A stretch of 47,168 nt of DNA from Roseomonas sp. 18066 (GTDB lineage Bacteria > Pseudomonadota > Alphaproteobacteria > Acetobacterales > Acetobacteraceae), in the NCBI RefSeq assembly GCF_902706185.1, contig NZ_CACSJM010000028.1, positions 1 to 47,168 on the forward strand. Reading direction: 5' to 3'. A model generated the notes under the pieces. It had not been told where the DNA came from, searched no databases, and worked only from the letters and a program-made list of their open reading frames with translations. Below are positions 1 through 7,498 of the stretch, one piece after another (the stretch's first letter is position 1; every line of letters begins with the position of its first letter). The position numbers and the translations under genes are program-made.

Positions 1-6
1 GGCTGA

Positions 7-189
7 GCGCGGGGCTTGGCCTGCACCACGCCGAATTCGTCCGCTACCGCGACCCGACCGGCCAGGGCCAGGATGGCGGCGGGCTTCCTTGGCCAGCATC
101 TGGGCTATGCGCCCTGCTTCGGCCTGGCCGCGCTGCTGGCCGTGGGCGGCGCGGCTTTCCTCAGGACGACCTCGCGAGACCCTGGCTGA
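7..189 (+). CDS. C-terminal end of a probable membrane transporter (partial, MFS-like)
   Basis: Only the 3' end of a gene is present. The frame ending at the TGA of 187-189 reads a small-residue and aromatic-rich hydrophobic stretch (GFLGQHLGYAPCFGLAALLA, then VGGAAFL) followed by a short polar tail, as in the last membrane helix of many major facilitator transporters. The stop overlaps the ATG of the next gene (TGATG), so the two are probably co-transcribed. The frame has a stop at 4-6. Upstream of about position 75 another frame looks at least as protein-like, so there may be a frameshift, or the gene may start elsewhere. The family is a guess from composition alone. Confidence 0.35.
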   Translation, partial: ARGLACTTPNSSATATRPARARMAAGFLGQHLGYAPCFGLAALLAVGGAAFLRTTSRDPG

Positions 190-1355
190 TGTCCTCCCCC
201 CATGTGCTGATCGCGGGGGCCGGCATCGCTGGCCTGGCCGCGGCGCTGACCCTCGGCCGGCTCGGCTGGCGCGCCACCATCGTCGAACGCGCCCCCGACC
301 TGCGCGCCGATGGCTATATGATCGGCCTGTCCGGCCCCGGCCATGCGGCGGCGACTCGCCTCGGCCTGCTGCCCGCGCTGCAGCCGCATCTGCGCGACGT
401 CGGCGAGAACGTCTATCGCGACCGGAACGGGAAGGAGCTGCTGCGGCTGCGCTACCGCGAGCTGCTGCAAGGCTTCCCCTGGATCACCCTGCCGCGCACC
501 GAGCTGGTCGCCGTGCTGCGCCAGGCCGCCGCGCGATTCACAAAAATCCGCTTCGGCGTGACGGTGACCGGCTTCACCCAGGATGCCGGGGGCGTCACCG
601 CGACCCTGTCCGACGGCAGCACCGAGCGCGCCGATCTGCTGATCGGCGCCGATGGCGCGCGCTCGGCGATGGGGCGGCTGTTGTTCGGCGATCCGGCGCC
701 GGCCGAGCGCCCGCTCGGCTACCGCGCCGCCGCCTTCCGCGTCCCCGACCAGCTCAACCTCGGCGAGGATTTTCTGTCCTATGCCGAGCCGGGGCGGCTG
801 GCGGAAACCTATGTGCTGGCGGATGGCGAGCTGGCGACGCTCTATGTCTGGCGCACGCAGGAAACCGATTTCGTGCCGCTGGAACAGCGCCGCGACCTGT
901 TGAGGAAAAACTTCGCCGGCACGCATCCCGCGGCGCTGGGCTGGATCGAGGAATTGCCGCCCGCCGCGCCGCTCTATCTCGACGCGCTGACCATGCTGGA
1001 CCGCCCCGCCTGGTCGACCGGCCGCGTGGCGCTGCTGGGCGATGCGGCGCATTGCCTGACGCTGGTCTCGGGGCAGGGGGCGGGGATGGCCATGGCCTCG
1101 GCCTGCCTGCTGGCGGAGGAGATCGGCCGCGGCGGCGACATCCCCGCGGCGCTGGCCCGGCACGAGGCCCGGCTGCGTCCGCCGATCCGCCGGCTGCAGG
1201 CGCATAGCCAGCGCATGTCGAAATGGTTCGTGCCGGCCTCGCCCTTCGCCTTCGCGATGCGCAACGCCCTCGTCCGCCGCATGCCGCGCTGGCTGCTGGC
1301 GCGGCAATTCATCGCGGCGATCCGCCGCGAGCAGGCGCTGGTCGGGGGGCTGTGA
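189..1355 (+). CDS. FAD-dependent monooxygenase (PHBH/UbiH-like group)
   Basis: A 388-residue flavoprotein expected to hydroxylate or epoxidise an aromatic or similar substrate using NAD(P)H and oxygen. The N-terminus has the Rossmann GxGxxG (GAGIAG, residues 10-15) with the acidic residue ending the second strand (IVER). A GADGARS segment lies near residue 153, where the family has its second dinucleotide motif. The third FAD motif, VALLGDAAHCLTLVSGQGAG, lies near residue 280. The length is normal for the class A flavin monooxygenase family. The start is the ATG overlapping the upstream stop. The substrate is unknown. A GC-rich hairpin covers the stop codon, and the next gene is convergent. 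Confidence 0.85.
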   Translation: MSSPHVLIAGAGIAGLAAALTLGRLGWRATIVERAPDLRADGYMIGLSGPGHAAATRLGLLPALQPHLRDVGENVYRDRNGKELLRLRYRELLQGFPWITLPRTELVAVLRQAAARFTKIRFGVTVTGFTQDAGGVTATLSDGSTERADLLIGADGARSAMGRLLFGDPAPAERPLGYRAAAFRVPDQLNLGEDFLSYAEPGRLAETYVLADGELATLYVWRTQETDFVPLEQRRDLLRKNFAGTHPAALGWIEELPPAAPLYLDALTMLDRPAWSTGRVALLGDAAHCLTLVSGQGAGMAMASACLLAEEIGRGGDIPAALARHEARLRPPIRRLQAHSQRMSKWFVPASPFAFAMRNALVRRMPRWLLARQFIAAIRREQALVGGL

Positions 1356-1364
1356 CGCCCCCCG
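1343..1364. terminator. GC hairpin between convergent genes (terminator-like)
   Basis: A perfect 8-bp inverted repeat, CGGGGGGC and GCCCCCCG with a 6-nt loop, spans the monooxygenase stop codon. It sits between two convergent genes only 15 bp apart and could end transcription from both sides. There is no U-tract, so intrinsic termination is not assured. Confidence 0.4.
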
Positions 1365-1370
1365 GCAACG

Positions 1371-2948
1371 TCACGCCGGGCGGATATCCATCGCCAGCGT
1401 CATCTCGTCGGCGCGCGGCGTGTGCTGCAGCGCCTGGCGCATGCCCCAGGTGCATTTCTGGATATGCAGCGGGATCCAGGCGGCCTCGCGCACCGCGATC
1501 CGCGTCGCCTCCTGGAACTTCTTTTCCCGCGCGGCATCGTCGGCGGTGGTGAGCGCGTCGCCCAGCACCCGGTCGTAATCGGCGTTGGAAAAGCCGGTGT
1601 TGTTCACCGTGCCCCAGCCGCGCTGCATGTCGCGCGTGCCGAACAGCCCGCGCAGGCCGGCCGAGGGCTCGCCCGCCGAATTGGCCCAGCCGCCCATCGA
1701 GATGCTGGTGTCCTGCCGCGCCCCGCGCTGCGCCACCACGGCGAAGGGCATGGTCTCCACATTGGTCTTCACGCCGATGCGCGACCACATCTGGCCGATG
1801 CTCTGGGCGATTTGGGCGTCGTTGATATAGCGGTCGTTCGAGGCCAGCAGCGTCACCGTGAAGCCGTCGCCCACCCCGGCCTCGGCCAGCAGCTTCTTCG
1901 CGGCATCGACGTCGAAGGTCGGCACGGCGATGTCGGGGACGTAGCCATAGGTGCCCTCCGGCATCACCTGGCCGGTCGGCGTCGCGGCGCCGGACATGAT
2001 GCGCTCGGTGATGCCGGCGCGGTTGATGGCGATGGACAGCGCGCGGCGGACGCGGATGTCGGTCATCGGGTTGCGGATCGGCTCGCCATTCGGGCCCGAG
2101 ATATAGGGCGATTCAGCGCGGAAATCGGTGCGCAGATAGACCGAGCGCAGGCTGGTGATCTCCGACAGCCGCAGCCGCGTCTCGCCCCGCAGCCGGGCGC
2201 GGTCGGAGGTCGGCACATTGTCGATGAAGCCGACATCGCCCGCCTGGAGGGCTGCGACACGCGCGCCGTTGTTCGGGATGATGCGGTAGTTCACCCGCGC
2301 CCAGGCCGGCTTGGCGCCCCAATAGGCGTCGTTGCGCGCCAGCTCCACCCGGTCGCCGGAGCGGAAGGCGACCAGGCGGAAGGGCCCGGTGCCGATGGCG
2401 TTGCGGCCATTGTTGAAGTCGCCGGTCGACGGCGCCTCGCCCAGCCCGTGCCAGATGATCGAGACCTGCGACAGGTCGCCCGGCAGCAGCGGATAGATCC
2501 CCGCCGTGTGGAAGCGGATGGTGTGCGGGTCCACCACCTCCACCCGGGTGATCGCCTTGGTGTAGACGGCGAAGGAGCCCGGGCTGTTCACCACCTTCGG
2601 CACGCGGTCCAGCGTGTAGGCCACGTCGCGCGCGGAGAATTCCTCGCCGTTGTGGAAGCGCACGCCGCGGCGCAGGGAAAACTCCCAGCTGGTGTCGTCG
2701 AGACGTTTCCAGGATTCCGCCAGCCCCGGCACCATCCGCCCCTGCGCGTCGCGCTGGATCAGCGTGTCGAACAGATGCGCCGACAGCGCGATGTTCGGCG
2801 TCAGCGTGTAGAAATGCGGGTCGACCGAGCTGGGCGGCGCGCCGACCGCCAGGTCCAGCACGGCCTCCTGCGCCTGGGCGGCACGCAGGCCGGCAAGCGT
2901 GGGGGCCAGGGCGGCGCCGAGCAGCAGGCGACGGGGCAGGGCGGTCAT
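1371..2948 (-). CDS. ABC transporter substrate-binding protein, family 5 (peptide/nickel type)
   Basis: A 525-residue periplasmic receptor of the DppA/OppA type. It has an N-terminal signal peptide ending near residue 26 (AQAQEA), the family opening (residue ~38 on, SSVDPHF), and the hallmark SWEFSLRRGVRFHNGEEFSA segment. The start ATG has an AAGGAG ribosome site 6 nt upstream. It lies 26 bp downstream of an M20 amidohydrolase gene on the same strand, so the two form an operon: the receptor captures a peptide or amide and the hydrolase cleaves it. No permease or ATPase gene is adjacent, so it must use a transporter encoded elsewhere. The ligand is not predictable. Confidence 0.9.
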   Translation of the reverse strand: MTALPRRLLLGAALAPTLAGLRAAQAQEAVLDLAVGAPPSSVDPHFYTLTPNIALSAHLFDTLIQRDAQGRMVPGLAESWKRLDDTSWEFSLRRGVRFHNGEEFSARDVAYTLDRVPKVVNSPGSFAVYTKAITRVEVVDPHTIRFHTAGIYPLLPGDLSQVSIIWHGLGEAPSTGDFNNGRNAIGTGPFRLVAFRSGDRVELARNDAYWGAKPAWARVNYRIIPNNGARVAALQAGDVGFIDNVPTSDRARLRGETRLRLSEITSLRSVYLRTDFRAESPYISGPNGEPIRNPMTDIRVRRALSIAINRAGITERIMSGAATPTGQVMPEGTYGYVPDIAVPTFDVDAAKKLLAEAGVGDGFTVTLLASNDRYINDAQIAQSIGQMWSRIGVKTNVETMPFAVVAQRGARQDTSISMGGWANSAGEPSAGLRGLFGTRDMQRGWGTVNNTGFSNADYDRVLGDALTTADDAAREKKFQEATRIAVREAAWIPLHIQKCTWGMRQALQHTPRADEMTLAMDIRPA

Positions 2949-2974
2949 GCGAAGCTCCTTCTCGAGACGGGCGG

Positions 2975-4123
2975 TCAGCCCAGCAGGTCGCGGGCGAGGC
3001 GGATGAAGACCCGCGCGCCGGTGTCGGTCAGCGCGTCGGGATAGTCGAATTCCGGATTGTGCAGCGCCGGCCCGCCAATCCCCGATCCCAGCAGCACCAT
3101 GGCGGCGGGCGCGCGCTGGCCGAAGCGGCCGAAATCCTCCGACGCCCGCATCGGGAACAGCGCGGTGTCATGCGGCACGCCCTCGGCGTCGAGGGCGCGC
3201 TTCCAATGGGCGGTGGCCTCGGGCGCGTTGTCGCAATGGTCGAAGACGTCGCGATAGTCGATGGCCAGGCCGAGGCCGGCATCCTCGGCGGCCTCGCGCG
3301 CCAGGGCCTCGGCGGCGGCGCGAAGGGCTGCCATGCGGTTGTCGGTCAGCGTGCGCAGCGTGCACCAGAGCTCGGCCTGGCCCGGCGCCACGCCGAAGCA
3401 GGCTTCGCCCAATGTCGCGTGGGTGACGGTGACGAGGGAGAATTCGGCATCGAGCGGCCCGCCGCGGCCCAGCGCCGTCAGCCCCGGCATCAGCCTGGCC
3501 AGCGCCTGCATCGGCGAGGTCCCGGTCTCGGGCGCCGAGGCATGGGCGGTGCGGCCCGACAGCACGATGCGCAGGCCCGCCGAGGCGCAATTGGCCGGCC
3601 CCTCGGCGATGGCCGCCGCGCCCAGCGCGATGCCCGGCATGTTGTGGCAGGCGAAGGCCAGGTCCGGGGCGATGGCGGAAAAGCGCGGATCGGCGATGAC
3701 GGCGGCGGCGCCGCTGCCATCCTCCTCGGCCGGCTGGTACAGGATCACGGCGCGGCCGCGGGCGGGCGCCTGGCGGCCGAGCGCGCGGGCCAGCCCGGCC
3801 AGGATCGCCATATGCCCGTCATGGCCGCAGGAATGGGCGCGGCCGGCGATCTCGGAGGCATGGGGCACACCGGAGGCTTCCAGGATCGGCAGCCCGTCCA
3901 GCTCGGCGCGGAACAGCACGGTGGGGCCGGGGGCGGCGCCGGGGAAGATGCCGGCGACGCCATGGCCGCCGAGGCCGGTGATCACCTCGGCCGCGCCGGC
4001 CTCCCGCAGGAAGCCAGCGGCCATCGCCGCCGTCTCGACCTCGGCCCCCGACAGCTCGGGGCGGCGGTGCAGACGCTGGCGCCAGGCGGCGATGTCCAGA
4101 AGGTCCTGGCGGGTCAGGGTCAC
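2975..4123 (-). CDS. M20 family amidohydrolase (hippurate/N-acyl-amino-acid hydrolase type)
   Basis: A metal-dependent amidohydrolase that removes acyl groups from N-acylated amino acids or related amides. The metal site is visible as CGHDGH (C99, H101, D102, H104) and the catalytic pair as QPAEEDGSG (E133, E134). The central dimerisation domain carries the usual GRTAHAS motif. I chose the GTG at 4123 because GGAG lies 8 nt upstream and the protein then begins with TRQDLLDIAAWRQRLHRRPE, typical of the family. An in-frame ATG at 4159 would add 12 residues. It is co-directional with the peptide-binding-protein gene 26 bp downstream and divergent from a GntR regulator. Confidence 0.9.
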   Translation of the reverse strand: MTLTRQDLLDIAAWRQRLHRRPELSGAEVETAAMAAGFLREAGAAEVITGLGGHGVAGIFPGAAPGPTVLFRAELDGLPILEASGVPHASEIAGRAHSCGHDGHMAILAGLARALGRQAPARGRAVILYQPAEEDGSGAAAVIADPRFSAIAPDLAFACHNMPGIALGAAAIAEGPANCASAGLRIVLSGRTAHASAPETGTSPMQALARLMPGLTALGRGGPLDAEFSLVTVTHATLGEACFGVAPGQAELWCTLRTLTDNRMAALRAAAEALAREAAEDAGLGLAIDYRDVFDHCDNAPEATAHWKRALDAEGVPHDTALFPMRASEDFGRFGQRAPAAMVLLGSGIGGPALHNPEFDYPDALTDTGARVFIRLARDLLG

Positions 4124-4173
4124 GAGAGGCGCTCCACGGGTCGGGCCGCAGCGAGCCATGCGGTCACCGAACT

Positions 4174-4186
4174 GTCAACAGTTGAC
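4174..4186. promoter_or_regulatory. Perfect 13-bp palindrome in a divergent promoter (candidate GntR operator)
   Basis: GTCAAC-A-GTTGAC lies between the divergent amidohydrolase and GntR genes. It contains TTGAC-like -35 elements on both strands. That is what one expects of an operator through which the GntR protein represses both itself and the amidohydrolase operon. Assignment to this regulator is inference from position. Confidence 0.45.
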
Positions 4187-4218
4187 CGGGGGCGGCCAAA
4201 AAGGCTAGCGAGGCGCGC

Positions 4219-4941
4219 ATGGACGCTGTCGCCGCCGCCCCGCTGATGACCACCAGCCTGGTTGCGACGAACCTGGCGGGCGCCGCCCGGCTTGGGCTGA
4301 TGCAGCTGATCCATCGCGGCAGCCTGCGCCCCGGCGACCGTCTCAACGAGGTGGCGCTGGCGGAAAATTTCGGCATCAGCCGCGGCCCTTTGCGCGAGGC
4401 GGCCCGCGCCCTGGAGGGGGAGGGCGTGCTGGTCAGCCGGCCGCGCCTCGGCTTCTATGTCGTCAGCTTCAGCCCCGAGGAGATCCGTGGCGTCTATGCC
4501 GCCAAGACCTGGCTGGAGCAGGCGCTGATCGACGACCTGCAGGCGCATTGCCCGGTCGAGCGCCGGCGCGGTTTCCTGGCGCAGCTGCTGGCCACCGCCC
4601 ATCCCGACCGCATCGCCTTCACCGAGGCGCTGCTGCGCTTCCGGCTGGAGCTCTGCGCCAGCCTGCAGAACCGCTTCCTGGCCGAGATGATGGCCGCCTT
4701 GTACCGGAAATTCGCGATCATCGGCGCGGTGGTGCCGGTGCCCGACAGCGGCGACCGCCAGGCCTGGATCCTCGGCGTGCAGCAGCGCTTCTGGACGGCG
4801 ATGATCGACAGCGACACTGGGGCGGCGCGCGCGATCCTGGCCGAGGACACGGCGCATTGGCTGGCGGACCTGCCCGCCCGCTTCGCCGAGCCCGCCCCCG
4901 CCAACCGCGCCCGGCGCCGCCCGGCCGTGGCGGCTCAATAG
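4219..4941 (+). CDS. GntR family transcriptional regulator (FCD-type effector domain)
   Basis: A 240-residue regulator. Residues about 20-85 form the winged helix-turn-helix, with the characteristic GNTR pattern LRPGDRLNEVALAENFGISR followed by GPLREAARALEGEGVL. The remaining roughly 150 residues are alpha-helical and fit the FCD effector domain, although the usual metal-binding histidines are not obvious. It is transcribed divergently from the amidohydrolase/receptor operon across a spacer holding a 13-bp palindrome. It therefore probably controls that operon in response to the operon's substrate or product. A GAGG sequence 6 nt before the ATG supports the start. Confidence 0.88.
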   Translation: MDAVAAAPLMTTSLVATNLAGAARLGLMQLIHRGSLRPGDRLNEVALAENFGISRGPLREAARALEGEGVLVSRPRLGFYVVSFSPEEIRGVYAAKTWLEQALIDDLQAHCPVERRRGFLAQLLATAHPDRIAFTEALLRFRLELCASLQNRFLAEMMAALYRKFAIIGAVVPVPDSGDRQAWILGVQQRFWTAMIDSDTGAARAILAEDTAHWLADLPARFAEPAPANRARRRPAVAAQ

Positions 4942-5570
4942 AGATGATGCTTCATCGCATGGTCATAGCGCTCGTCGATCGTCGCCGCCGCCGCGGCGGG
5001 CAGGCCGTTCAGCCCGGCCGAGACCTGGCCCATGCTGGGCACCTGGTCGCGGGCGATGATCGACTGCGGCTCCCACAGCCGGGCGCGGTTCACCGCCTTG
5101 CCGCAATGGAACAGCACCTCGTCGATGGCGACCAGGGTCGCGGCCTTCGGGCTGTGGCCGTCTTCCTCCAGCTGCGCCAGCAGCCCGGGCGCGGTGCAGA
5201 GCCGGCCGCGGCCGTTGATGCGCAGGAAGACCTCGAGGCCCGGGAAGATGAACAGCATCCCCAGCCGCGTGTCCTCGGCCAGGTTGCGCAGCGATTCGAT
5301 GCGGTTGTTGCCGCTCCAATCGGCGAAGGCGAGGGTCTTGCTGTCCAGCATGCGGACGAAGCCCGGCGGCCCGCCGCGCGGCGAGGCGTCCAGCCCGCCC
5401 TACCGCCCCGTCGCCAGCACGAAGAAGGTGGCAAGCTTCAGGTACTCGGCATGGAAAGGCGTGAGCTCTGGCTTGACGTTCTTCAGGATGCGCGGATCGG
5501 GCGGCGCGTAGAGCGTGCCGAGATCGGCGGGCGCGGCGTCCAAGACGTCCCGGGTCAGGCTGGCATCCAT
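4935..5570 (-). pseudogene. PPOX-type FMN-binding protein (MSMEG_1061-like) interrupted by an in-frame TAG
   Basis: Read from the ATG at 5570, the frame encodes a complete pyridoxamine-5'-phosphate-oxidase-like split-barrel flavoprotein of 211 codons. It starts MDASLTRDVLDAAP, includes TLYAPPDPRILKNVKPELTP, and ends in YDHAMKHHLY. Codon 57 (5402-5400) is TAG, between FFVLATGR and GGLDASPRGG. The frame is otherwise intact on both sides and the downstream part keeps the flavin-site region (FADWSGNNRIESLRNL). Only the 138-residue C-terminal part (from an ATG at 5351) could be made alone. This looks like a recent nonsense mutation (for example CAG to TAG), a sequencing error, or suppression. It is convergent with the GntR gene, whose stop it overlaps. 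Confidence 0.75.
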
Positions 5571-5665
5571 GGCGGCATCGCTCCCTGCGGCTCGGTGCTT
5601 GACGATGGCATGGCGGCGGCCCGCCGCGCTTGGCGGTTGCCGCCAGAAGATAGCCGGATGGCGCC

Positions 5666-6451
5666 ATGCTGAAGGAGAAGCTGCGGCGCGCCATCGAGGG
5701 CCAGGCGCTGCTGGCCGCCGCCGCCGGCGGCCATGGCCCGGCCCGCGTCACGCCCACGCATCATCACGCCAAGGGGCAATTGCTGGGCTGCGGCCGCGGG
5801 CTGATCACCGTCGGCACCGGCGCCGGCAGTTGGTGCGTGCCGGCGGCGCATGCCGTCTGGCTGCCGCCGCACCACCCGCATTCGGTGCAGTCGCATGGCG
5901 ACTACCAGGGCTGGAGCCTCTATGTCGCCGAACCCGCCTGCGCGGAACTGCCGGCGATGCCGCGCATCATCCGCGTCTCGCCGCTGCTGCAGGCCGCAGC
6001 GCTGCGCGCCGCCGAATGGGAGGCCGCGCCACCCGAGGGCGCGCGGGCGCATCTGGCCGCCGTCATCCTGGACGAGATCGCCCATGCGCCCGCGGCCCCC
6101 TTCGGCCTGCCGATGCCGCAGGATGCCCGACTGCTGCGCATTGCTCAGGCGCTCGCCGCCGACCCCGCCGCGCGGCAGCGGATGGAGGATTGGGCGGCCT
6201 GGGCCGGCATCGCGCCGCGCAGCCTGAGCCGCCGCTTCGTGCAGGAGACCGGCTTCAGCTTCACCGAATGGGGGCAGCGGCTGCGGCTGATGCGCGCGCT
6301 GGAACTGCTGGCCGAGGGGGCCTCGGTGACCAGCGTGGCGCTCGACCTCGGCTACAGCAATGTCAGCTTCTTCATCGCGCTGTTCCGCCGCAGCTTCGGC
6401 CGCACGCCGCATGCCTATGGCCAGCTGCCGCCGGAGGACGAGCCCGGCTAG
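5666..6451 (+). CDS. AraC family transcriptional regulator with cupin-like N-terminus
   Basis: A 261-residue regulator. The N-terminal ~140 residues form a cupin-like sensing domain (histidine-rich TPTHHHAKGQL, and WLPPHHPHSVQSHGDY). The C-terminal ~100 residues hold two helix-turn-helix units: WAAWAGIAPRSLSRRFVQET, and SVTSVALDLGYSNVSFFIAL followed by FRRSFGRTPHAYG, the AraC signature. It is divergent from the interrupted PPOX gene, separated by about 95 bp, and may control that gene or its former partner. Its stop overlaps the end of the convergent cupin gene by four bases. Confidence 0.88.
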   Translation: MLKEKLRRAIEGQALLAAAAGGHGPARVTPTHHHAKGQLLGCGRGLITVGTGAGSWCVPAAHAVWLPPHHPHSVQSHGDYQGWSLYVAEPACAELPAMPRIIRVSPLLQAAALRAAEWEAAPPEGARAHLAAVILDEIAHAPAAPFGLPMPQDARLLRIAQALAADPAARQRMEDWAAWAGIAPRSLSRRFVQETGFSFTEWGQRLRLMRALELLAEGASVTSVALDLGYSNVSFFIALFRRSFGRTPHAYGQLPPEDEPG

Positions 6452-6798
6452 CTGCTCCGCGGCATGTGCACCGCCAGCCAGAGAGTCTCCTGGTCGGGAT
6501 CGGTCCAGGCGACGCGGTGCCGGCAGCCGGCGGGAAGGATGGCGTAGTCGCCCTGTTGCAGCCGGTGTTCGCTGCCGTCCGGAAAGCCGAGGATCGCGGC
6601 GCCGGCGACCAGGAAGACAAATTCGTCCCAGTCCTGCGCGTACCAGAAATCCGGCGGGCTGGCGGCGCCGCGCGACAGGATTCTCTCGACCCGCGCGCCG
6701 CCGGGGGCGGTGAGCAGGTCCAGAAATTCCTCGCCGCCCGGCGACGGACGCGCGCCCGCCTCGGCAAGGCGGCCGAAGCGGGGCGCGGGGTCGGTCAC
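6448..6798 (-). CDS. Small cupin-domain protein
   Basis: A 116-residue single-domain cupin. The second cupin motif is clear (GDYAILPAGCRHRV). The first motif has DWDEFVFLVAG in place of the usual paired histidines, so metal binding may be altered or absent. I chose the GTG at 6798 because it overlaps the stop of the racemase gene upstream (GTGA), a classic translational coupling, and gives the typical length. It is the second gene of a two-gene unit with the racemase-like protein. Its function is unknown; members of this group are often sugar- or amino-acid-handling accessory proteins. Confidence 0.7.
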   Translation of the reverse strand: MTDPAPRFGRLAEAGARPSPGGEEFLDLLTAPGGARVERILSRGAASPPDFWYAQDWDEFVFLVAGAAILGFPDGSEHRLQQGDYAILPAGCRHRVAWTDPDQETLWLAVHMPRSS

Positions 6799-7427
6799 GC
6801 GCGCAGCAATCCGCGCAGCTTGCGCACGGCGCTGTCCGGCGTGGTCAGCACCCGCTTGCCGGTCGCTGCCGCCACCAGCGGCGCCGCCGAGGCCAGGCTG
6901 AACTGCGCCAAGGCGATGGCGTCGCATTCAGCCAGCGCCTTCGAGGCCTCGGCCGCCAGCCGGTCATGCGCCGCGCCATCGCCGCGGTTCAGCGCGTCCA
7001 GCGCGCCGTCGGCGACCTGGGTCCGCAGCGTGATGCTGGCGGGAAACTCGCGCGGCATGGAATCCAGCGCGGGGGCGAAGCTGGCCAGCAGCCCGATGCG
7101 CGTGCCGGCCGAGGCCGCTTCCTCGATCATCGCCTCGTTCGGCTTCAGCACGGGGATCTGCGAGAATTCGCGCTGCACCGCCTCGATGCAGGGGCCGAAG
7201 GCCGAGCAGGTGAAGAGGATGCCATCCGCCCCGGTGCCCAGCGCATAGCGCGCCAGCGTCAGGAAACGCTCGGTCATCGCCGGGGTCAGCGACCCCTCGC
7301 GCGCCAGGTCGGCCGACAGGCTGTCATCCAGCAGGTTCATCAGCCGCGCTTCCGGCCAGAGCCGGGCGAAGGCGGCCTCGATGGGCGGCGGCGAATGGCG
7401 CAGCGCGTGGATCAGGGCAATCCGCAT
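6795..7427 (-). CDS. Asp/Glu/hydantoin racemase family protein
   Basis: A 210-residue protein of the aspartate/glutamate racemase fold. The start at 7427 gives MRIALIHALRHS, the expected first strand. The first catalytic-site cysteine is present in GILFTCSAFGPCIEA. The position where the second catalytic cysteine is expected, in the C-terminal half, reads AIALAQFSLASA, with Gln-Phe-Ser rather than Cys. True two-base racemisation is therefore doubtful, and the protein may do another reaction or only bind a ligand. It is coupled to the cupin gene downstream and divergent from the RpiR regulator, whose operon encodes amino-acid transport and transamination functions. Confidence 0.75.
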   Translation of the reverse strand: MRIALIHALRHSPPPIEAAFARLWPEARLMNLLDDSLSADLAREGSLTPAMTERFLTLARYALGTGADGILFTCSAFGPCIEAVQREFSQIPVLKPNEAMIEEAASAGTRIGLLASFAPALDSMPREFPASITLRTQVADGALDALNRGDGAAHDRLAAEASKALAECDAIALAQFSLASAAPLVAAATGKRVLTTPDSAVRKLRGLLRA

Positions 7428-7443
7428 TCTCGGGGCATCCCTC

Positions 7444-7459
7444 TGTCGTCGATGCGACA
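7444..7459. promoter_or_regulatory. Inverted repeat in the racemase/RpiR divergent spacer
   Basis: TGTCG and CGACA are separated by 6 nt and lie centrally in the 71-bp spacer between the divergent racemase and RpiR genes. The 16-bp symmetry and position suit a dimeric repressor. A second inverted repeat follows immediately. The link to RpiR is inference. Confidence 0.35.
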
Positions 7460-7462
7460 AGT

Positions 7463-7489
7463 GTTGCATGAGCGGGCAAAGCCTGCAAC
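7463..7489. promoter_or_regulatory. Second inverted repeat upstream of RpiR gene
   Basis: GTTGCA and TGCAAC arms are separated by 15 nt and end 9 nt before the RpiR start codon. A bound protein here would block both transcription and the ribosome site, so autoregulation is plausible. The evidence is only symmetry and location. Confidence 0.3.
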
Positions 7490-7498
7490 GTTCGTCCC

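Noticed and set aside
4963..5757. 264-codon minus-strand frame across the PPOX gene
   Set aside because: It lies in a different frame from the PPOX protein and has artefactual composition; the PPOX reading through the TAG is far better supported.
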